DNA of 64,000 nt from Rippkaea orientalis PCC 8801 (GCF_000021805.1 NC_011726.1:496001-560000); one strand, 5' to 3'; numbered from the stretch's first letter, positions 1-9,473 are shown. Program-made: numbers and translations. Notes: generated from the letters alone by a model not told the origin.

Positions 1-738
1 TATCATCGACCCCATAGTGTCCAAGAATACGTCTGTGATGAATCGGTCAGAGAATGGTACATACCGATTCCAGTCAGCGATCGCCACTACCTTCTTGATA
101 TCGGCTATCGTTGCTTTGATGGTCGCTGGTTAATTCTCGCCCGTTCTGCCCCCGTGCGTATCCCCTCGGTCTATCCTTCTGACTGGGTAGAAGATATCTT
201 TATTACCGTTGACTGGAACGAAGACCTACAAGGAAAAACCCTCTGTCATCTGGTGTCCCCAGGTCAAACCGGGGACGGCAGCTTTATCTATGACGACATT
301 TTTGCCCTAGGAGACTCGGTTTTTGGGTCAATACCCCATATTGCAGGTTCTCTGGTGAGTTCCTATATCTTTCCTTCAGGGGTTGGTTCCTGGGCATTTC
401 CGACGGAATCTGGTTTGAATATGTCCGGTTTAGGGTTGTCCGCTTCAGGCGTTCCCGAACAACCGCGTAAGTTCTGGTTAGTCGCTGATGCAGAATTAAT
501 CGTCTATGGGGCAACCGAACCCGATGCGATCGTGACGATTGGGGGTCATCCGATCAAACTCAATCCCGATGGCACTTTCCGCTTCCAGATGTCTTTTCAG
601 GATGGACTGATTGACTATCCGATTGTTGCGTTAGCGTCAGATGGAGAACAAAGTCGTTCCATTCACATGAAATTTACGCGGGAAACCCCCGATCGCCAAA
701 CCAATAGTAAAGAAGAAGCGGTTTTAGAATGGCCTTAG
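1..738 (+). CDS. DUF4912 domain protein, 5' end outside window
   Basis: The reading frame is open from base 1 to the TAG at 736-738, so the gene begins before the window. An ATG-only call at 154 would be wrong, because the upstream codons encode conserved family sequence (REWYIPIPVSDRHYLLDIGY, then GRWLILARS). The block RIPSVYPSDW and the C-terminal GTFRFQMSFQDG pattern are typical of cyanobacterial DUF4912 proteins. No catalytic residues are recognisable and the biochemical role is unknown. The middle, around residues 100-150 of the visible part, is glycine/serine rich. It converges with the minus-strand gene at 798. Confidence 0.85.
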   Translation, partial: YHRPHSVQEYVCDESVREWYIPIPVSDRHYLLDIGYRCFDGRWLILARSAPVRIPSVYPSDWVEDIFITVDWNEDLQGKTLCHLVSPGQTGDGSFIYDDIFALGDSVFGSIPHIAGSLVSSYIFPSGVGSWAFPTESGLNMSGLGLSASGVPEQPRKFWLVADAELIVYGATEPDAIVTIGGHPIKLNPDGTFRFQMSFQDGLIDYPIVALASDGEQSRSIHMKFTRETPDRQTNSKEEAVLEWP

Positions 739-797
739 TTTAATGGGGTAAAATTCGCTGATTTTTTGCCAATTTCTTGGATATCATTTTGTCGTAT

Positions 798-1142
798 TCA
801 ACAAAGTGTACTAATGTCTAGGGGATTGCCAGCAATAACGAATCTTCCCACCGCTACTAGAAAACTGGCGACGGCTGTTGTTAAAATGCCTATAAGCGTC
901 CAGATTTGAGCCCGTGATGACCCCCTAAGTTCTTTAACATCCGTGTCAATGGCTTCTAACTTAGCTTCTAGCTTGGCTTGTCCTTTCTCTAGGTTGTTAA
1001 GACGTTCATCAATCTTGATAAATCGGTCATCAATCTTGTCTAACCTTTGATTAACGTCTTTATGGTTGTTGTCTATTTTGTCCTCGATGCGTTTAAGAAT
1101 GTCCTCTAAAGAATAGCTAACGCTAATGGGTGGCTGACTCAT
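798..1142 (-). CDS. small coiled-coil protein with C-terminal membrane segment
   Basis: This encodes 114 residues. Residues about 10-75 form a heptad-like, charged helix rich in D, K, E, R and L (repeats such as RLDKIDDRFIKIDERLNNL), predicted to be a coiled coil. A hydrophobic segment follows at about residues 82-104 (IWTLIGILTTAVASFLVAVG) and would anchor it in a membrane. The start is well supported: AAGGAG lies eight bases before the ATG at 1142. Similar short coiled-coil plus one-TM proteins are common in cyanobacteria, but no function can be assigned from sequence. It is transcribed divergently from the cytosine deaminase gene. Confidence 0.7.
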   Translation of the reverse strand: MSQPPISVSYSLEDILKRIEDKIDNNHKDVNQRLDKIDDRFIKIDERLNNLEKGQAKLEAKLEAIDTDVKELRGSSRAQIWTLIGILTTAVASFLVAVGRFVIAGNPLDISTLC

Positions 1143-1205
1143 CGTCTAAACTCCTTCATATCCCTTAGTAATATATTCCTTAGCCTCTTGTATGGTATCA
1201 AATTG

Positions 1206-1637
1206 ATGGATGAATTTATGAAAGCCGCGATCGCTGAAGCCAAACAAGGCCTTCAAGAAGGAGGCATTCCGATTGGTTCAGTATTAGTAAAAGGGGATCA
1301 AATTATTGGCAAGGGTCATAATAAACGGGTTCAGGATGGTGATCCCGTGACCCATGCTGAAATCGATTGTCTGCGCAATGCCGGACGGATTGGTAATTAT
1401 CAAGATACTGTCCTGTATTCGACGTTAATGCCTTGTTATTTATGTGCCGGGGCTGTGGTTCAATTTGGCATTAAAAAAGTGATTGCCGGAGAATCACAAA
1501 CATTCCCCGGAGCGAGGGAATTTATGGAATCCCACGGAGTTGAAGTGATTGACTTGAACTTAGGAGAATGTCAACAATTAATGCAGGAATTTATCGAAAA
1601 AAATCCTCAACTTTGGAACGAAGATATTGGGAAATAA
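1206..1637 (+). CDS. cytosine/nucleoside deaminase, yeast Fcy1-like
   Basis: A zinc-dependent deaminase of the cytidine deaminase fold, most like fungal cytosine deaminase (cytosine to uracil, pyrimidine salvage). The zinc site is visible as HAE, with the catalytic Glu proton shuttle, followed about 30 residues later by PCYLC. The C-terminal end, with PQLW and NEDIGK, also follows the yeast enzyme. Length is 143 residues, normal for the family. The frame stays open back to a TTG at 1188, but homology starts at the ATG at 1206; another ATG lies at 1218. No clear ribosome site precedes it. Bacterial cytosine deaminases are usually the unrelated CodA type, so substrate specificity is an inference. 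Confidence 0.8.
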   Translation: MDEFMKAAIAEAKQGLQEGGIPIGSVLVKGDQIIGKGHNKRVQDGDPVTHAEIDCLRNAGRIGNYQDTVLYSTLMPCYLCAGAVVQFGIKKVIAGESQTFPGAREFMESHGVEVIDLNLGECQQLMQEFIEKNPQLWNEDIGK

Positions 1638-1743
1638 ATAAATAGTAAACCGTCATTTATAACCTGAATAAGTGGTATTGTAGTGTTAACGGCTAAGTTG
1701 AGCGGTGGCTAATATCCTTTGCTTCCTCATCAAAATCTTTGAC

Positions 1744-2031
1744 TTAATCTCCCATTAGTTCGTTGGGTGTGCAAAGGATAGGCAATACATAGCCAAAATC
1801 AAGGCTAATCTCAGCTAACTTACCCTGTATTTGAGCATTAGCAATATGTTTACAATTCCACGTTAACAGATAATCCATGCCGTGGACAGTTGCGGCGGCA
1901 ATGTGGATCGCGTCAACTTTCGCTTTTGGAGGCAGATTACTGCGGGTTAAGAATTGTTTAGCCAAATCTTGTGCAGCGTCATTCAATGCCAACAAGGGAA
2001 AATCACGCAGAATATCTAGCCTTAACCTAAC
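1744..2031 (-). pseudogene. PIN-domain (VapC-like) toxin, C-terminal half only
   Basis: The frame encodes the second half of a PIN-domain ribonuclease: KVDAIHIAAATVHGMDYLLT followed by WNCKHIANA matches the conserved late block with its acidic residues. An in-frame TAG at 2032-2034 lies directly upstream, and the sequence beyond it does not encode the N-terminal metal-binding Asp block (VDTN-like) or the first half of the domain. Only about 95 codons remain of a usual 130-160. A TTG at 1995 could still start translation of 83 residues, but half the active site would be missing. No antitoxin gene is adjacent. It is probably a dead toxin-antitoxin relic. Confidence 0.65.
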
Positions 2032-2139
2032 CTACGCAATCAGCACTCACCGATCTAGTAGTGCGATCGCACTAATTATACAATAGTCACATAATGGGTT
2101 GCTTGTTGGGTTTCGTTCCTCAACCCAACCTACAAGATC

Positions 2140-2211
2140 GGCGATCGCACTGAAGATAACCGATGGATCAATGCTCAGAGAATTGAAGTCTCTGGCGGTA
2201 TGTTTATCTAA
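2140..2211 (+). pseudogene. C-terminal tail of an SDR oxidoreductase
   Basis: This short frame reads WINAQRIEVSGGMFI and then a stop, which is the characteristic last stretch of many short-chain dehydrogenases (W-x-x-G-Q-R-I-E-V-S-G-G-M). The rest of the gene is missing: upstream lies a hairpin-forming intergenic sequence (around 2091-2133). It sits 33 bases before an intact SDR gene whose own C-terminus is different, so it is a leftover of another SDR and not a duplicated end of its neighbour. Confidence 0.55.
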
Positions 2212-2244
2212 TTCCAACCAACCACAATAAAAAGGAAAATCACC

Positions 2245-2979
2245 ATGTTAAATGTAGAGAACAAAGTCATTGCTATTACTGGTGCGAGTAGCGGCATTGG
2301 TGAAGCCACTGCCAAGTTACTGGCTGAAAATGGCGCAAAGGTTGTTTTGGGAGCACGGCGTACAGAAAGGCTAGAAAAGATTGTTGATGAGATCCGTCGT
2401 CAGGGTGGCTCAGCAGAATTCAAAACGGTGAACGTTGCTGATCGTGAGGATATGAAAGCGTTCATTCACTTTGCCAAAGACACCTTTGGTCGAATTGATG
2501 TCATTTTCAACAACGCCGGTGTCATGCCTTTGTCCCCAATGAATGCCTTAAAAGTTCAGGAATGGGACAATATGATCAACGTCAACATCAACGGGGTATT
2601 GAATGGCATTGCGGCGGGTCTACCAATCATGGAAGCACAAGGCGGGGGGCAGTTTATCAACACTGCATCCATTGGTGCCCATGTGGTGGTACCAACTGGC
2701 GCAGTCTACTGTGCAACCAAATACGCGGTTTGGGCAATCTCCGAAGGACTGAGGCAGGAATCGAAAAACATCCGCGTGACCACGATCTCTCCCGGTGTCG
2801 TAGAAACAGAGCTGGGTTCTGATATCACAGACGATTCAGCAGAAGAGGCATTGAAAGAATTTCGCAAAACTGCCCTAACCCCGGATGCGATCGCCAGAGC
2901 CGTTTTATATGCCGTATCCCAGCCCGACGATGTGGATGTCAATGAAATGGTTGTTCGCCCGACTGCCAGTGCTTTCTAG
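2245..2979 (+). CDS. SDR family NAD(P)-dependent oxidoreductase
   Basis: A classical short-chain dehydrogenase/reductase of 244 residues. The cofactor-binding motif TGASSGIG is at residues 10-17, NNAG is near residue 90, and the catalytic Ser (NTASIGA) precedes the YxxxK pair (YCATK). The Arg-rich stretch after the second strand (GARRTER) fits NADP preference. The closest described group is YdfG/serine-dehydrogenase-like enzymes, but the substrate cannot be read from sequence. The start ATG has a GGA-type ribosome site in AAAAAGGAAAATCACC. It stands alone in a region of decayed genes, so it may be a transferred accessory gene. Confidence 0.88.
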   Translation: MLNVENKVIAITGASSGIGEATAKLLAENGAKVVLGARRTERLEKIVDEIRRQGGSAEFKTVNVADREDMKAFIHFAKDTFGRIDVIFNNAGVMPLSPMNALKVQEWDNMINVNINGVLNGIAAGLPIMEAQGGGQFINTASIGAHVVVPTGAVYCATKYAVWAISEGLRQESKNIRVTTISPGVVETELGSDITDDSAEEALKEFRKTALTPDAIARAVLYAVSQPDDVDVNEMVVRPTASAF

Positions 2980-3160
2980 CCTTGAAACGCTACTATAACT
3001 CTGGTCTAAGGGATTAGAGCAGGTTGGTGGTTTTGAATAAAATTTGTCGCTATGACGCTCATTCACTGCCACCTGCTTTAGCCTTCCCGAAACGATTTTG
3101 CAAGGAAAGACATCAGCAAAAGAGGGAATAATTAAGGGAATAATTATAAGTCTCTGGCAA

Positions 3161-3346
3161 CTATTTCACAGCAAGGGAAGCGTAATAATCTTCAACAAGC
3201 GATCTACGATCACCACTTAAATTCTTTCCTGATTTTCCCTGCTCGATTCCAGCAGAGGTAAAAATATCATTGATATTACGTATATACAAGTGGATTACGC
3301 AAAATTCGCGGAATTCTGTCTTCAGAATCTCGACATTTGGTGTCAC
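3161..3346 (-). CDS. hypothetical 61-residue protein
   Basis: A GTG-start frame ending in TAG. AAAGGAG lies ten bases before the GTG, a better ribosome site than most shadow frames have. The protein contains FREFCVIHLYIRNINDIF, then a GIEQGKSG linker and a RRSLVEDYYASL end. It looks like a small folded domain, possibly a fragment of a larger multidomain cyanobacterial protein, but I cannot name the family with confidence. It is oriented divergently from the decayed integrase at 3689, the direction expected of a gene cassette, though no recombination site was identified. Confidence 0.4.
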   Translation of the reverse strand: MTPNVEILKTEFREFCVIHLYIRNINDIFTSAGIEQGKSGKNLSGDRRSLVEDYYASLAVK

Positions 3347-3688
3347 AACGCTATGACTCCTTTAGGATAATCTAAATTCTCCCTCTAAATTTTAACCATT
3401 AAATGAGAAGTAGTTATTCCGCACCCACTAAGAATTTAACACTAAATACCCAGAGATGGGCTTTCGACTGCGTCTCAACCGATATCTTTAGCGACCTAAC
3501 TATTAATTGTACCGACTTTTTCTGGATAGTCAATCCCCAGAGGACAAAAAACAGAAATTTTCTGGATAATCTCCCTGTAGAGAATGTTATCGGTGAAATT
3601 TTCCGTATATTTTCCGACGATAGTCAGAAAATTTCGGTATAACATACCGAATAGTCATATTATTCAGAAACATTCTGAATATCCTCCG
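3347..3688. other. 342-bp intergenic stretch upstream of integrase remnant
   Basis: No convincing gene. A 79-codon frame at 3403-3642 has no ribosome site and no recognisable family. The sequence holds loosely repeated pieces of the form TTTTCTGGATA (near 3518 and 3558), and AT-rich inverted pieces near 3605-3675. Being next to an integron-type integrase, this would be the place for an attI site, but I could not define one. Confidence 0.4.
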
Positions 3689-4062
3689 ATGGAAAAACCC
3701 CCTAAAAAGCTCCTTGAACAAGTCCGCGATGTCATTCGTGTGAAGCATTACTCTTATAAAACCGAAAAAAGTTACATTAAGGAGTTCATCAATTAATCGT
3801 TAAATTGCTTTATGGGACAGGATTAGGTCAAACAGAATGTTTACAATTACGAGTTAAGGATATAGATTTTGCTCAAAACCAAGTAATTGTTAGAGATGGA
3901 AAAGGCATGGAAAGTCGAGTCACAATGTTACCGATAAGTTTAGCTGGAGAATTAAAGTTTCATTTAGAAATTGTCAAACGGTTACATCAACAGGATTTAG
4001 ATAAAGGTTATGGTTCAGTTTACTTGCCTTTTGCTTTAGAGAGAAAGTATAAAAATGCAGAT
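3689..4062 (+). pseudogene. integron-type tyrosine recombinase (IntI family), internally deleted
   Basis: The first 30 or so codons from the ATG at 3689 match the N-terminus of IntI/Xer-like integron integrases (LLEQVRDVIRVKHYS, then TEKSYI). The frame then shifts and resumes near 3787 with [20 protein letters not shown] and VKDIDF, then continues to [15 protein letters not shown]. The span between the SAM-like N-terminus and the catalytic core is missing, as is everything after ALERKY, including the HxxR box and nucleophilic Tyr. In addition the Arg expected after YGTGL is replaced by Gly, so the first catalytic Arg is lost. About 125 of roughly 320 residues remain. It cannot be active. Confidence 0.75.
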
Positions 4063-4094
4063 CGGGACATTGACGAGAAGTTCAAGGAAACCTT

Positions 4095-4292
4095 AATTTG
4101 AGAGGAGGAGTATTAAGTGGGGATGATACCATTCTTGAAAAACATTACAATCAAGTAGAAAAATCTCATTTGATTGGTTATTATTGGTCAGAAAAGTATC
4201 AAAAAGCTATCAAAGGAGTTAACTTAATTACTTTGTATTATACTGACATTGAGGGAAAATCAATGCTCATTCATTATCTAAGTTTCAAGTAA
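4095..4292 (+). pseudogene. transposase fragment (IS4/IS701-like DDE)
   Basis: The frame carries GGVLSGDDTILEKHY followed by YYWSEKYQKAIKGVNLIT and a short DIEGKSM stretch. This is the segment around the first catalytic Asp (DDT-x-x-EK) of cyanobacterial IS701/IS4-like transposases. The rest of the enzyme, about 300 residues, is absent on both sides and the frame ends at 4292. No terminal inverted repeats were seen. It directly abuts the integrase remnant, so two mobile genes have decayed next to each other. The IS family is inferred from motif style only. Confidence 0.5.
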
Positions 4293-4387
4293 GAACGACT
4301 GAGGCTATTGTTACTCATATTTTCTGTGATAAAATCACAATAAGGATGAGTCGTTGTACTCATCTTAAGCTTTTAGAGAAACTGACT

Positions 4388-5131
4388 ATGACCAACGAGC
4401 AAGAACTACAAGAAACCACCTTAGAAACCCCCGAACTATCCCAACCCTTCCAAGAAACCTCTGGAGAAGGCGAGATCGAATCCCCCGAAGCGCGAGAGTC
4501 AACTCCCGTAGAAGGGGACTCCCAGGCAGTTGAAGCCGAAATAGCCGAGGAACAAGCCCCCCAAGAGGAGCTTACCCCCGAACAAATTATTGCCAGCTTA
4601 ACTCAAGAAATCGCCTCATTAACCGAAAAACTTGGCCAAGAAAACCAACAATTTGAAACCTTGAAAAAGCGGTATATTGCCCAAGCCGCAGAATTTGATA
4701 ATTTCCGTAAAAGAACCGAAAAAGAGAAAAAAGAACTAGAAACGCAAGTTAAATGTCGAACCATCAAAGAATTATTGCCCGTCGTTGATAACTTTGAACG
4801 AGCCAGAAACCAAATTGAACCCGCCGACGAAGGAGAAGCCGTCATCCACAAAAGTTATCAAGGGGTCTATAAAAACCTCGTCGATAGCCTCAAACGCCTG
4901 GGAGTTTCCCCAATGCGTCCCGAAGGAGAACCCTTTGATCCCCTTTATCACGAAGCTATGCTACGCGAACCCACCAATGACTATCCCGAAGGAACCGTAC
5001 TCGAACAGTTGATTAGAGGGTATTTGCTAGGAGATCAAGTATTACGCCATGCTATGGTCAAAGTAGCAGCCCCCCAAGAACCCAGTGTTACCCCAGAAGA
5101 ATCCCCTGCCCAAGCCGAAGCCAATGCTTGA
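4388..5131 (+). CDS. grpE: GrpE nucleotide exchange factor
   Basis: This encodes 247 residues. Residues 1-75 are a disordered, very acidic, Glu/Pro/Gln-rich extension, as in cyanobacterial GrpE. Then come the long coiled-coil helix (about 75-135, with [15 protein letters not shown]) and the beta-wing domain with [11 protein letters not shown] and the C-terminal block [17 protein letters not shown]. GrpE drives ADP release from DnaK. The frame is open 14 codons further up, but the ATG at 4388 begins a sequence like other GrpE starts. dnaK follows after a 150-base gap on the same strand, an arrangement also known for grpE and dnaK1 in Synechocystis. No clear CIRCE operator was found. Confidence 0.95.
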   Translation: MTNEQELQETTLETPELSQPFQETSGEGEIESPEARESTPVEGDSQAVEAEIAEEQAPQEELTPEQIIASLTQEIASLTEKLGQENQQFETLKKRYIAQAAEFDNFRKRTEKEKKELETQVKCRTIKELLPVVDNFERARNQIEPADEGEAVIHKSYQGVYKNLVDSLKRLGVSPMRPEGEPFDPLYHEAMLREPTNDYPEGTVLEQLIRGYLLGDQVLRHAMVKVAAPQEPSVTPEESPAQAEANA

Positions 5132-5281
5132 TCAAATTAAATTTATTGTTCGCGTGCAATCAGAACAAGAGTAGTGGGTAATATAGTTAGTAGAGGGGAA
5201 AGTTTGCAGCAATGGTTAACAAATCTGCCCATTCCCCTAGCTGCTTCTGTGGATTATTAATATCGTTACTGCGAGAGTGCT

Positions 5282-7363
5282 ATGGGAAAAGTTATTGGGA
5301 TCGACCTAGGGACGACCAATAGTTGTGTGGCTGTCCTCGAAGGGGGAAAACCCATAGTGATCCCCAATTCCGAGGGCGGCCGAACCACCCCCAGTATTGT
5401 GGGGTTTAGTAAAGGACAACAACGGTTAGTGGGTCAGTTAGCTAAACGGCAAGCTGTCACCAATGCGGAAAATACGGTTTATAGCATCAAGCGATTTATC
5501 GGCAGGCGTTGGGATGAAACGCGAGAAGAACGCTCACGGGTTCCCTACGAATGTGTTAAAGGTCGGGACGATACCGTTAATGTGGATATTCGTGGACAAC
5601 ACTACAGTCCTCAAGAAATTTCGGCCATGATATTGCAAAAATTAAAAGCTGATGCCGAAAGCTATTTAGGAGAACCCGTCACAGAAGCCGTTATTACCGT
5701 TCCTGCCTATTTCACCGATGCTCAACGTCAGGCCACTAAAGACGCAGGAACCATTGCCGGATTAGATGTTCTGCGGATTATTAATGAACCTACCGCCGCC
5801 GCGTTAGCCTACGGGTTAGATAAACAAGATCAAGAACAGTTTATTCTGGTATTTGACTTAGGAGGAGGAACCTTTGATGTTTCTATCCTCCAATTAGGGG
5901 ATGGGGTCTTTGAAGTCAAAGCAACTGCCGGAAATAACCATTTAGGAGGCGATGACTTCGATCATGCCGTTGTTCAATGGATGGTCAAAAACTTCAAAGA
6001 TCAAGAAAGTATCGATCTCTCTCAGGATAAAATGGCTATCCAACGACTGCGCGAAGCAGCCGAAAAAGCCAAAATTGAACTGTCCAATATGCTGAGTACG
6101 TCCATCAATCTTCCCTTCATTACCTCCGATGAAAGTGGACCCAAACACCTCGAAGCCGAACTCAGTCGCGCTTTGTTTGAAGATTTAACCAAAAATCTTA
6201 CCCTATCGACTCAAGAACCCCTCAAGCAAGCGTTAAAAGATTGTGGACTCGATCCCAAATTTATTGAACGGGTCATTTTAGTAGGGGGTTCGACCAGAAT
6301 GCCCGCTATTCATCGGATTATTCAAGAAGTATTCCCCGCTAGTCAACTTGATCGCTCGATTAATCCCGATGAAGCCGTCGCCCTAGGGGCTGCCATTCAA
6401 GGGGGGGTGTTAGGGGGTGAGGTGGAAGATCTCCTGCTATTGGATGTTACACCCCTTTCCTTGGGGATCGAAACCCTCGGAGAAGTCTTTACCAAGATTA
6501 TTGAACGCAATACCACCATTCCCAGTAGTAAATCGCAAGTTTTCTCGACTGCGACTGATGGACAAACCTCGGTAGAAATTCATGTTCTACAAGGGGAACG
6601 AGCGATGGCTAAAGATAATCGCAGTTTAGGGAAATGTCTCTTAGCAGGGATTCCTCCTGCCCCTAGGGGGATTCCTCAAATTGAAGTGAGTTTTGAAATC
6701 GATGTCAATGGTATCCTAAAGGTCTCGGCTCAGGATCAAGGAACGGGAAAGGAACAGAGTATTATTATTAGCCATACAGGGGGTTTAAAACCTAACGAAA
6801 TTGAGCGAATGCAGCAAGAAGCTCAGGAATATGCTGAAGAAGATCGTCGTCGGATGCAAACCATTGAACTCCAAAATCAAGCCGATAGTCTCTTCTATAC
6901 TTACAAAACGACCCTTGAAGAAAATGGGGACTTAATTCGACAAGAGTTAAAATTCCAAAGTAAACAGAGAAAAGAACAACTCGAATCAGCGTTACAAGAT
7001 CCTGACCTGAGTCTGGAAACCCTAAAATCCTATCTTGAACAGTTCCAACAAATTATTTTACTGATCGGAACGGAAGTCTATCAACAAGGGAAACCCTATC
7101 AAAAATCTAGTATGTTTAGCAGCATGATGGGAGAAGAGATCCTCACCGATCTCAATCTGGTGATGGAATCTTTAGAGACGACCTCCATGGGGACTTCATC
7201 GTTTGTCGGAGAATCTCTAGAAACTCAGACCTTTGAACGAACTCAAGATTATCAGCAAACTGCACCTATGTATACTCATGTAGAAAATGAGGATGAGGAT
7301 GAGGGATTTTTTGATTTTGACGATGATGAAACCGTTGCTAGTGATTATGAGGCAGTAGACTAA
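5282..7363 (+). CDS. dnaK: DnaK (Hsp70) chaperone, DnaK1-like
   Basis: Hsp70 of 693 residues. The ATPase domain starts with [11 protein letters not shown], has the phosphate-2 motif [11 protein letters not shown] and the adenosine loop [10 protein letters not shown]. The linker [19 protein letters not shown] leads to the peptide-binding domain. The C-terminus is strongly acidic ([15 protein letters not shown]) and differs from the EEVD-like or DnaK2-like ends. Length and position after grpE resemble Synechocystis DnaK1 (Sll0058), so it is likely DnaK1 rather than the essential housekeeping DnaK2; this paralogue call is an inference. It folds cytosolic proteins together with GrpE and a DnaJ. 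Confidence 0.96.
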   Translation: MGKVIGIDLGTTNSCVAVLEGGKPIVIPNSEGGRTTPSIVGFSKGQQRLVGQLAKRQAVTNAENTVYSIKRFIGRRWDETREERSRVPYECVKGRDDTVNVDIRGQHYSPQEISAMILQKLKADAESYLGEPVTEAVITVPAYFTDAQRQATKDAGTIAGLDVLRIINEPTAAALAYGLDKQDQEQFILVFDLGGGTFDVSILQLGDGVFEVKATAGNNHLGGDDFDHAVVQWMVKNFKDQESIDLSQDKMAIQRLREAAEKAKIELSNMLSTSINLPFITSDESGPKHLEAELSRALFEDLTKNLTLSTQEPLKQALKDCGLDPKFIERVILVGGSTRMPAIHRIIQEVFPASQLDRSINPDEAVALGAAIQGGVLGGEVEDLLLLDVTPLSLGIETLGEVFTKIIERNTTIPSSKSQVFSTATDGQTSVEIHVLQGERAMAKDNRSLGKCLLAGIPPAPRGIPQIEVSFEIDVNGILKVSAQDQGTGKEQSIIISHTGGLKPNEIERMQQEAQEYAEEDRRRMQTIELQNQADSLFYTYKTTLEENGDLIRQELKFQSKQRKEQLESALQDPDLSLETLKSYLEQFQQIILLIGTEVYQQGKPYQKSSMFSSMMGEEILTDLNLVMESLETTSMGTSSFVGESLETQTFERTQDYQQTAPMYTHVENEDEDEGFFDFDDDETVASDYEAVD

Positions 7364-7393
7364 GAGAAACTAATCTAGGGAAAATTTAAGTCA

Positions 7394-7789
7394 ATGACTA
7401 ATCATCGCATCATTCGGACGGAACAAGCTCCGGCTCCTGTGGGTCCCTATAATCAAGCGATCGCAGCAACAGGCCAATTGCTCTTTGTCGCTGGACAAAT
7501 TCCCCTTAATCCTGAAACGGGCGAAATTGTGGGGACAGGAGATATTATTGCTCAAACACGGCAGGTTATGGCTAATCTCGAAGCTATTTTAAAGGCTGCT
7601 GGAACTAAGTGGGATAAGGTAGTTAAAACAACGGTTTTTCTCACGGATTTAGGCAATTTTTCTAGCATGAATCAAGTTTATGCTCAATATTTTAGTGAGG
7701 AAATCGCTCCGGCTCGCGCCTGTGTTGAGGTTTCTCGTTTACCGAAGGATGTGTTAGTGGAAATTGATTGTATTGCGGTTATTGATTAA
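7394..7789 (+). CDS. RidA/YjgF/YER057c family enamine-imine deaminase
   Basis: A 131-residue protein matching RidA end to end: [49 protein letters not shown] and the active-site region [20 protein letters not shown]. The conserved Arg in VSRLPK binds the substrate carboxylate in characterised RidA proteins. These trimers hydrolyse reactive 2-aminoacrylate-type enamines released by PLP enzymes. It starts 30 bases after dnaK and is probably cotranscribed with it. The neighbouring downstream gene is a PLP-dependent aminotransferase, a sensible partner, though this link is an inference. Confidence 0.93.
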   Translation: MTNHRIIRTEQAPAPVGPYNQAIAATGQLLFVAGQIPLNPETGEIVGTGDIIAQTRQVMANLEAILKAAGTKWDKVVKTTVFLTDLGNFSSMNQVYAQYFSEEIAPARACVEVSRLPKDVLVEIDCIAVID

Positions 7790-7855
7790 CAATGAATAGG
7801 GGGTGATGGGAATCAATTATGATAATTAGTGATAGGCATTTTTAGCACAATCAAG

Positions 7856-9091
7856 ATGGCAACCATTAACGACAATTATCTCAAACTTAAAGCAGGATAT
7901 CTTTTTCCGGAAATTGCAAGACGGGTTAAAACCTTCGCAGAAGCCAACCCCGATGCTAAAATTATTAAACTGGGAATCGGAGATGTGACCGAACCCTTGC
8001 CTGAAGCCTGTCGTACTGCTATGATTAAGGCTATTGAAGATATGGGCGATCGCGGAACGTTCAAAGGCTATGGACCAGAACAGGGTTATGAGTGGTTACG
8101 CGAAAAAATCGCTACCCATGACTTTCAAGCCAGAAACTGCGATGTAGATGCCTCAGAAATCTTCGTCTCCGACGGCGCAAAATGCGATACAGGCAACATT
8201 CTCGACATTTTTGGCAAAAATAACAAAATTGCAGTTACAGACCCTGTATACCCCGTTTATGTGGATACGAATGTGATGGCTGGCCATACGGGGGAAGTTA
8301 ATGACAAGGGAGAATATGAAGGCTTAGTTTATTTACCCATTAATGCTGAAAATAACTTTATTGCGGAGATTCCTAGCCAAAAAGTTGATATTATCTATCT
8401 CTGTTTCCCGAATAATCCCACAGGAGCAACCGCAACGAAAGATTATCTTAAAAATTGGGTAGACTATGCTAAGGCTAATGGGTCAATTATTTTCTTTGAT
8501 GCTGCCTATGAAGCGTTTATTACTGATAGTAGTTTACCCCATTCTATCTACGAAATTGAGGGAGCTAGAGATTGTGCGATCGAATTTCGGTCTTTTTCCA
8601 AAAATGCCGGATTTACGGGGACTCGTTGCGCTTTAACCGTCGTTCCCAAAACCTTAACAGCTAAAGCTTCCGATGGGTCTGATGTAGAATTGTGGAAACT
8701 CTGGAACCGCCGTCAGTCTACCAAGTTTAATGGAGTCTCCTATATTGTACAACGGGGAGCGGAAGCGGTTTATTCTGAGGCAGGAAAAGCGCAAGTTCAG
8801 GCATTAATTAGCTTTTATTTGGAAAACGCCCAAATTATCTGCGATAAACTGAAAGGGGCAGGGTTTGAGGTGTATGGTGGGGTGAATGCGCCCTATATTT
8901 GGTTAAAAACGCCTCATAATCTCTCTAGTTGGGATTTCTTTGATAAATTGCTACAAACGGCCAATGTGGTGGGGACTCCAGGGTCTGGGTTTGGTGCAGC
9001 CGGAGAGGGTTATTTCCGTATTTCTGCCTTTAATAGTCGGGAAAATGTCCTAGAAGCCATGAAACGTATTACAAGTCAGTTTCATCTTTAA
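7856..9091 (+). CDS. dapL: LL-diaminopimelate aminotransferase
   Basis: A PLP-dependent fold-type I aminotransferase of 411 residues that converts tetrahydrodipicolinate directly to LL-diaminopimelate, the lysine and peptidoglycan route of plants and cyanobacteria. Diagnostic pieces are [12 protein letters not shown] at the start, [34 protein letters not shown], and the PLP Lys in [14 protein letters not shown] (about K249). The ATG at 7856 (MATINDNY) is the family start, not the upstream non-ATG extension of the frame at 7829. It probably ends the grpE-dnaK-ridA-dapL run; a strong hairpin follows at 9099. Confidence 0.96.
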   Translation: MATINDNYLKLKAGYLFPEIARRVKTFAEANPDAKIIKLGIGDVTEPLPEACRTAMIKAIEDMGDRGTFKGYGPEQGYEWLREKIATHDFQARNCDVDASEIFVSDGAKCDTGNILDIFGKNNKIAVTDPVYPVYVDTNVMAGHTGEVNDKGEYEGLVYLPINAENNFIAEIPSQKVDIIYLCFPNNPTGATATKDYLKNWVDYAKANGSIIFFDAAYEAFITDSSLPHSIYEIEGARDCAIEFRSFSKNAGFTGTRCALTVVPKTLTAKASDGSDVELWKLWNRRQSTKFNGVSYIVQRGAEAVYSEAGKAQVQALISFYLENAQIICDKLKGAGFEVYGGVNAPYIWLKTPHNLSSWDFFDKLLQTANVVGTPGSGFGAAGEGYFRISAFNSRENVLEAMKRITSQFHL

Positions 9092-9098
9092 ATTAGTC

Positions 9099-9117
9099 GG
9101 GTGGGCATTGCCCACCC
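9099..9117. terminator. GC-rich hairpin after dapL
   Basis: GGGTGGGC and GCCCACCC form a perfect 8-bp stem with a three-base loop, eight bases after the dapL stop. There is no long U-run, so it may be a weak terminator or an RNA 3'-end stabiliser. Related GTGGGC/GCCCAC hairpins occur at 10783-10842 and 63307-63328, so it belongs to a dispersed palindrome family. Confidence 0.55.
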
Positions 9118-9132
9118 TAAAGATATTGTTCG

Positions 9133-9154
9133 TTTAATTATGCCGACCTACTTA
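9133..9154 (+). repeat. dispersed 22-bp intergenic repeat, copy A
   Basis: The unit runs from TTTAATTATG to CCGACCTACTTA. Related copies lie at 38376-38397, 55939-55960 and, on the other strand, 63251-63272, all between genes. Confidence 0.6.
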
Positions 9155-9197
9155 CAATAAAAGCATAAAATGATAATGTAAGAGTCGTGTAACATTG

Positions 9198-9473
9198 ATG
9201 TCAATATCTACTTTCGGTAAACAGTTAAATATCCCTGAGCAATATCGTCAGACTGTTGAATCTTTTCTATACGATAATTATATTACTATGCTTATTGAAT
9301 ATGTAGCCTCTTTACATAACACTGGAGCAATTAGTTATAACACCTGTGAGTATCTAATTCGTGAGCTTTATTCTAAGACAATTGAACAAATGGTTGAACG
9401 ACAAATTGATCAAAAATTAGAGAAGATGGCTGTTAAACTCAATAAAAAAGCTTTATCAATGTCTATCGTTTAA
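9198..9473 (+). CDS. hypothetical 91-residue protein
   Basis: The true start is probably the ATG at 9198; the frame extends only one TTG codon further. The protein is mostly helical with aromatic and charged residues (LNIPEQYRQTVESFLYDNYI, ELYSKTIEQMVERQIDQKL) and has no signal peptide or membrane segment. I do not recognise the family. Base composition is as AT-rich as the neighbours. It is followed within 53 bases by two overlapping frames for tiny membrane proteins on the same strand, so the three may form one transcript. There is no obvious ribosome site. Confidence 0.55.
   Translation: MSISTFGKQLNIPEQYRQTVESFLYDNYITMLIEYVASLHNTGAISYNTCEYLIRELYSKTIEQMVERQIDQKLEKMAVKLNKKALSMSIV

Noticed and set aside
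3403-3642. 79-codon frame upstream of the integrase remnant
   Set aside because: No ribosome site, no recognisable domain, low-complexity AT-rich composition.
3000-3700. attC or attI recombination sites
   Set aside because: Short RYYYAAC-like pieces occur, but no paired core sites with the expected secondary structure could be made out by eye.
5230-5290. CIRCE heat-shock operator before dnaK
   Set aside because: GAGTGCTA is present at the start codon, but the matching TTAGCACTC arm nine bases upstream is not.
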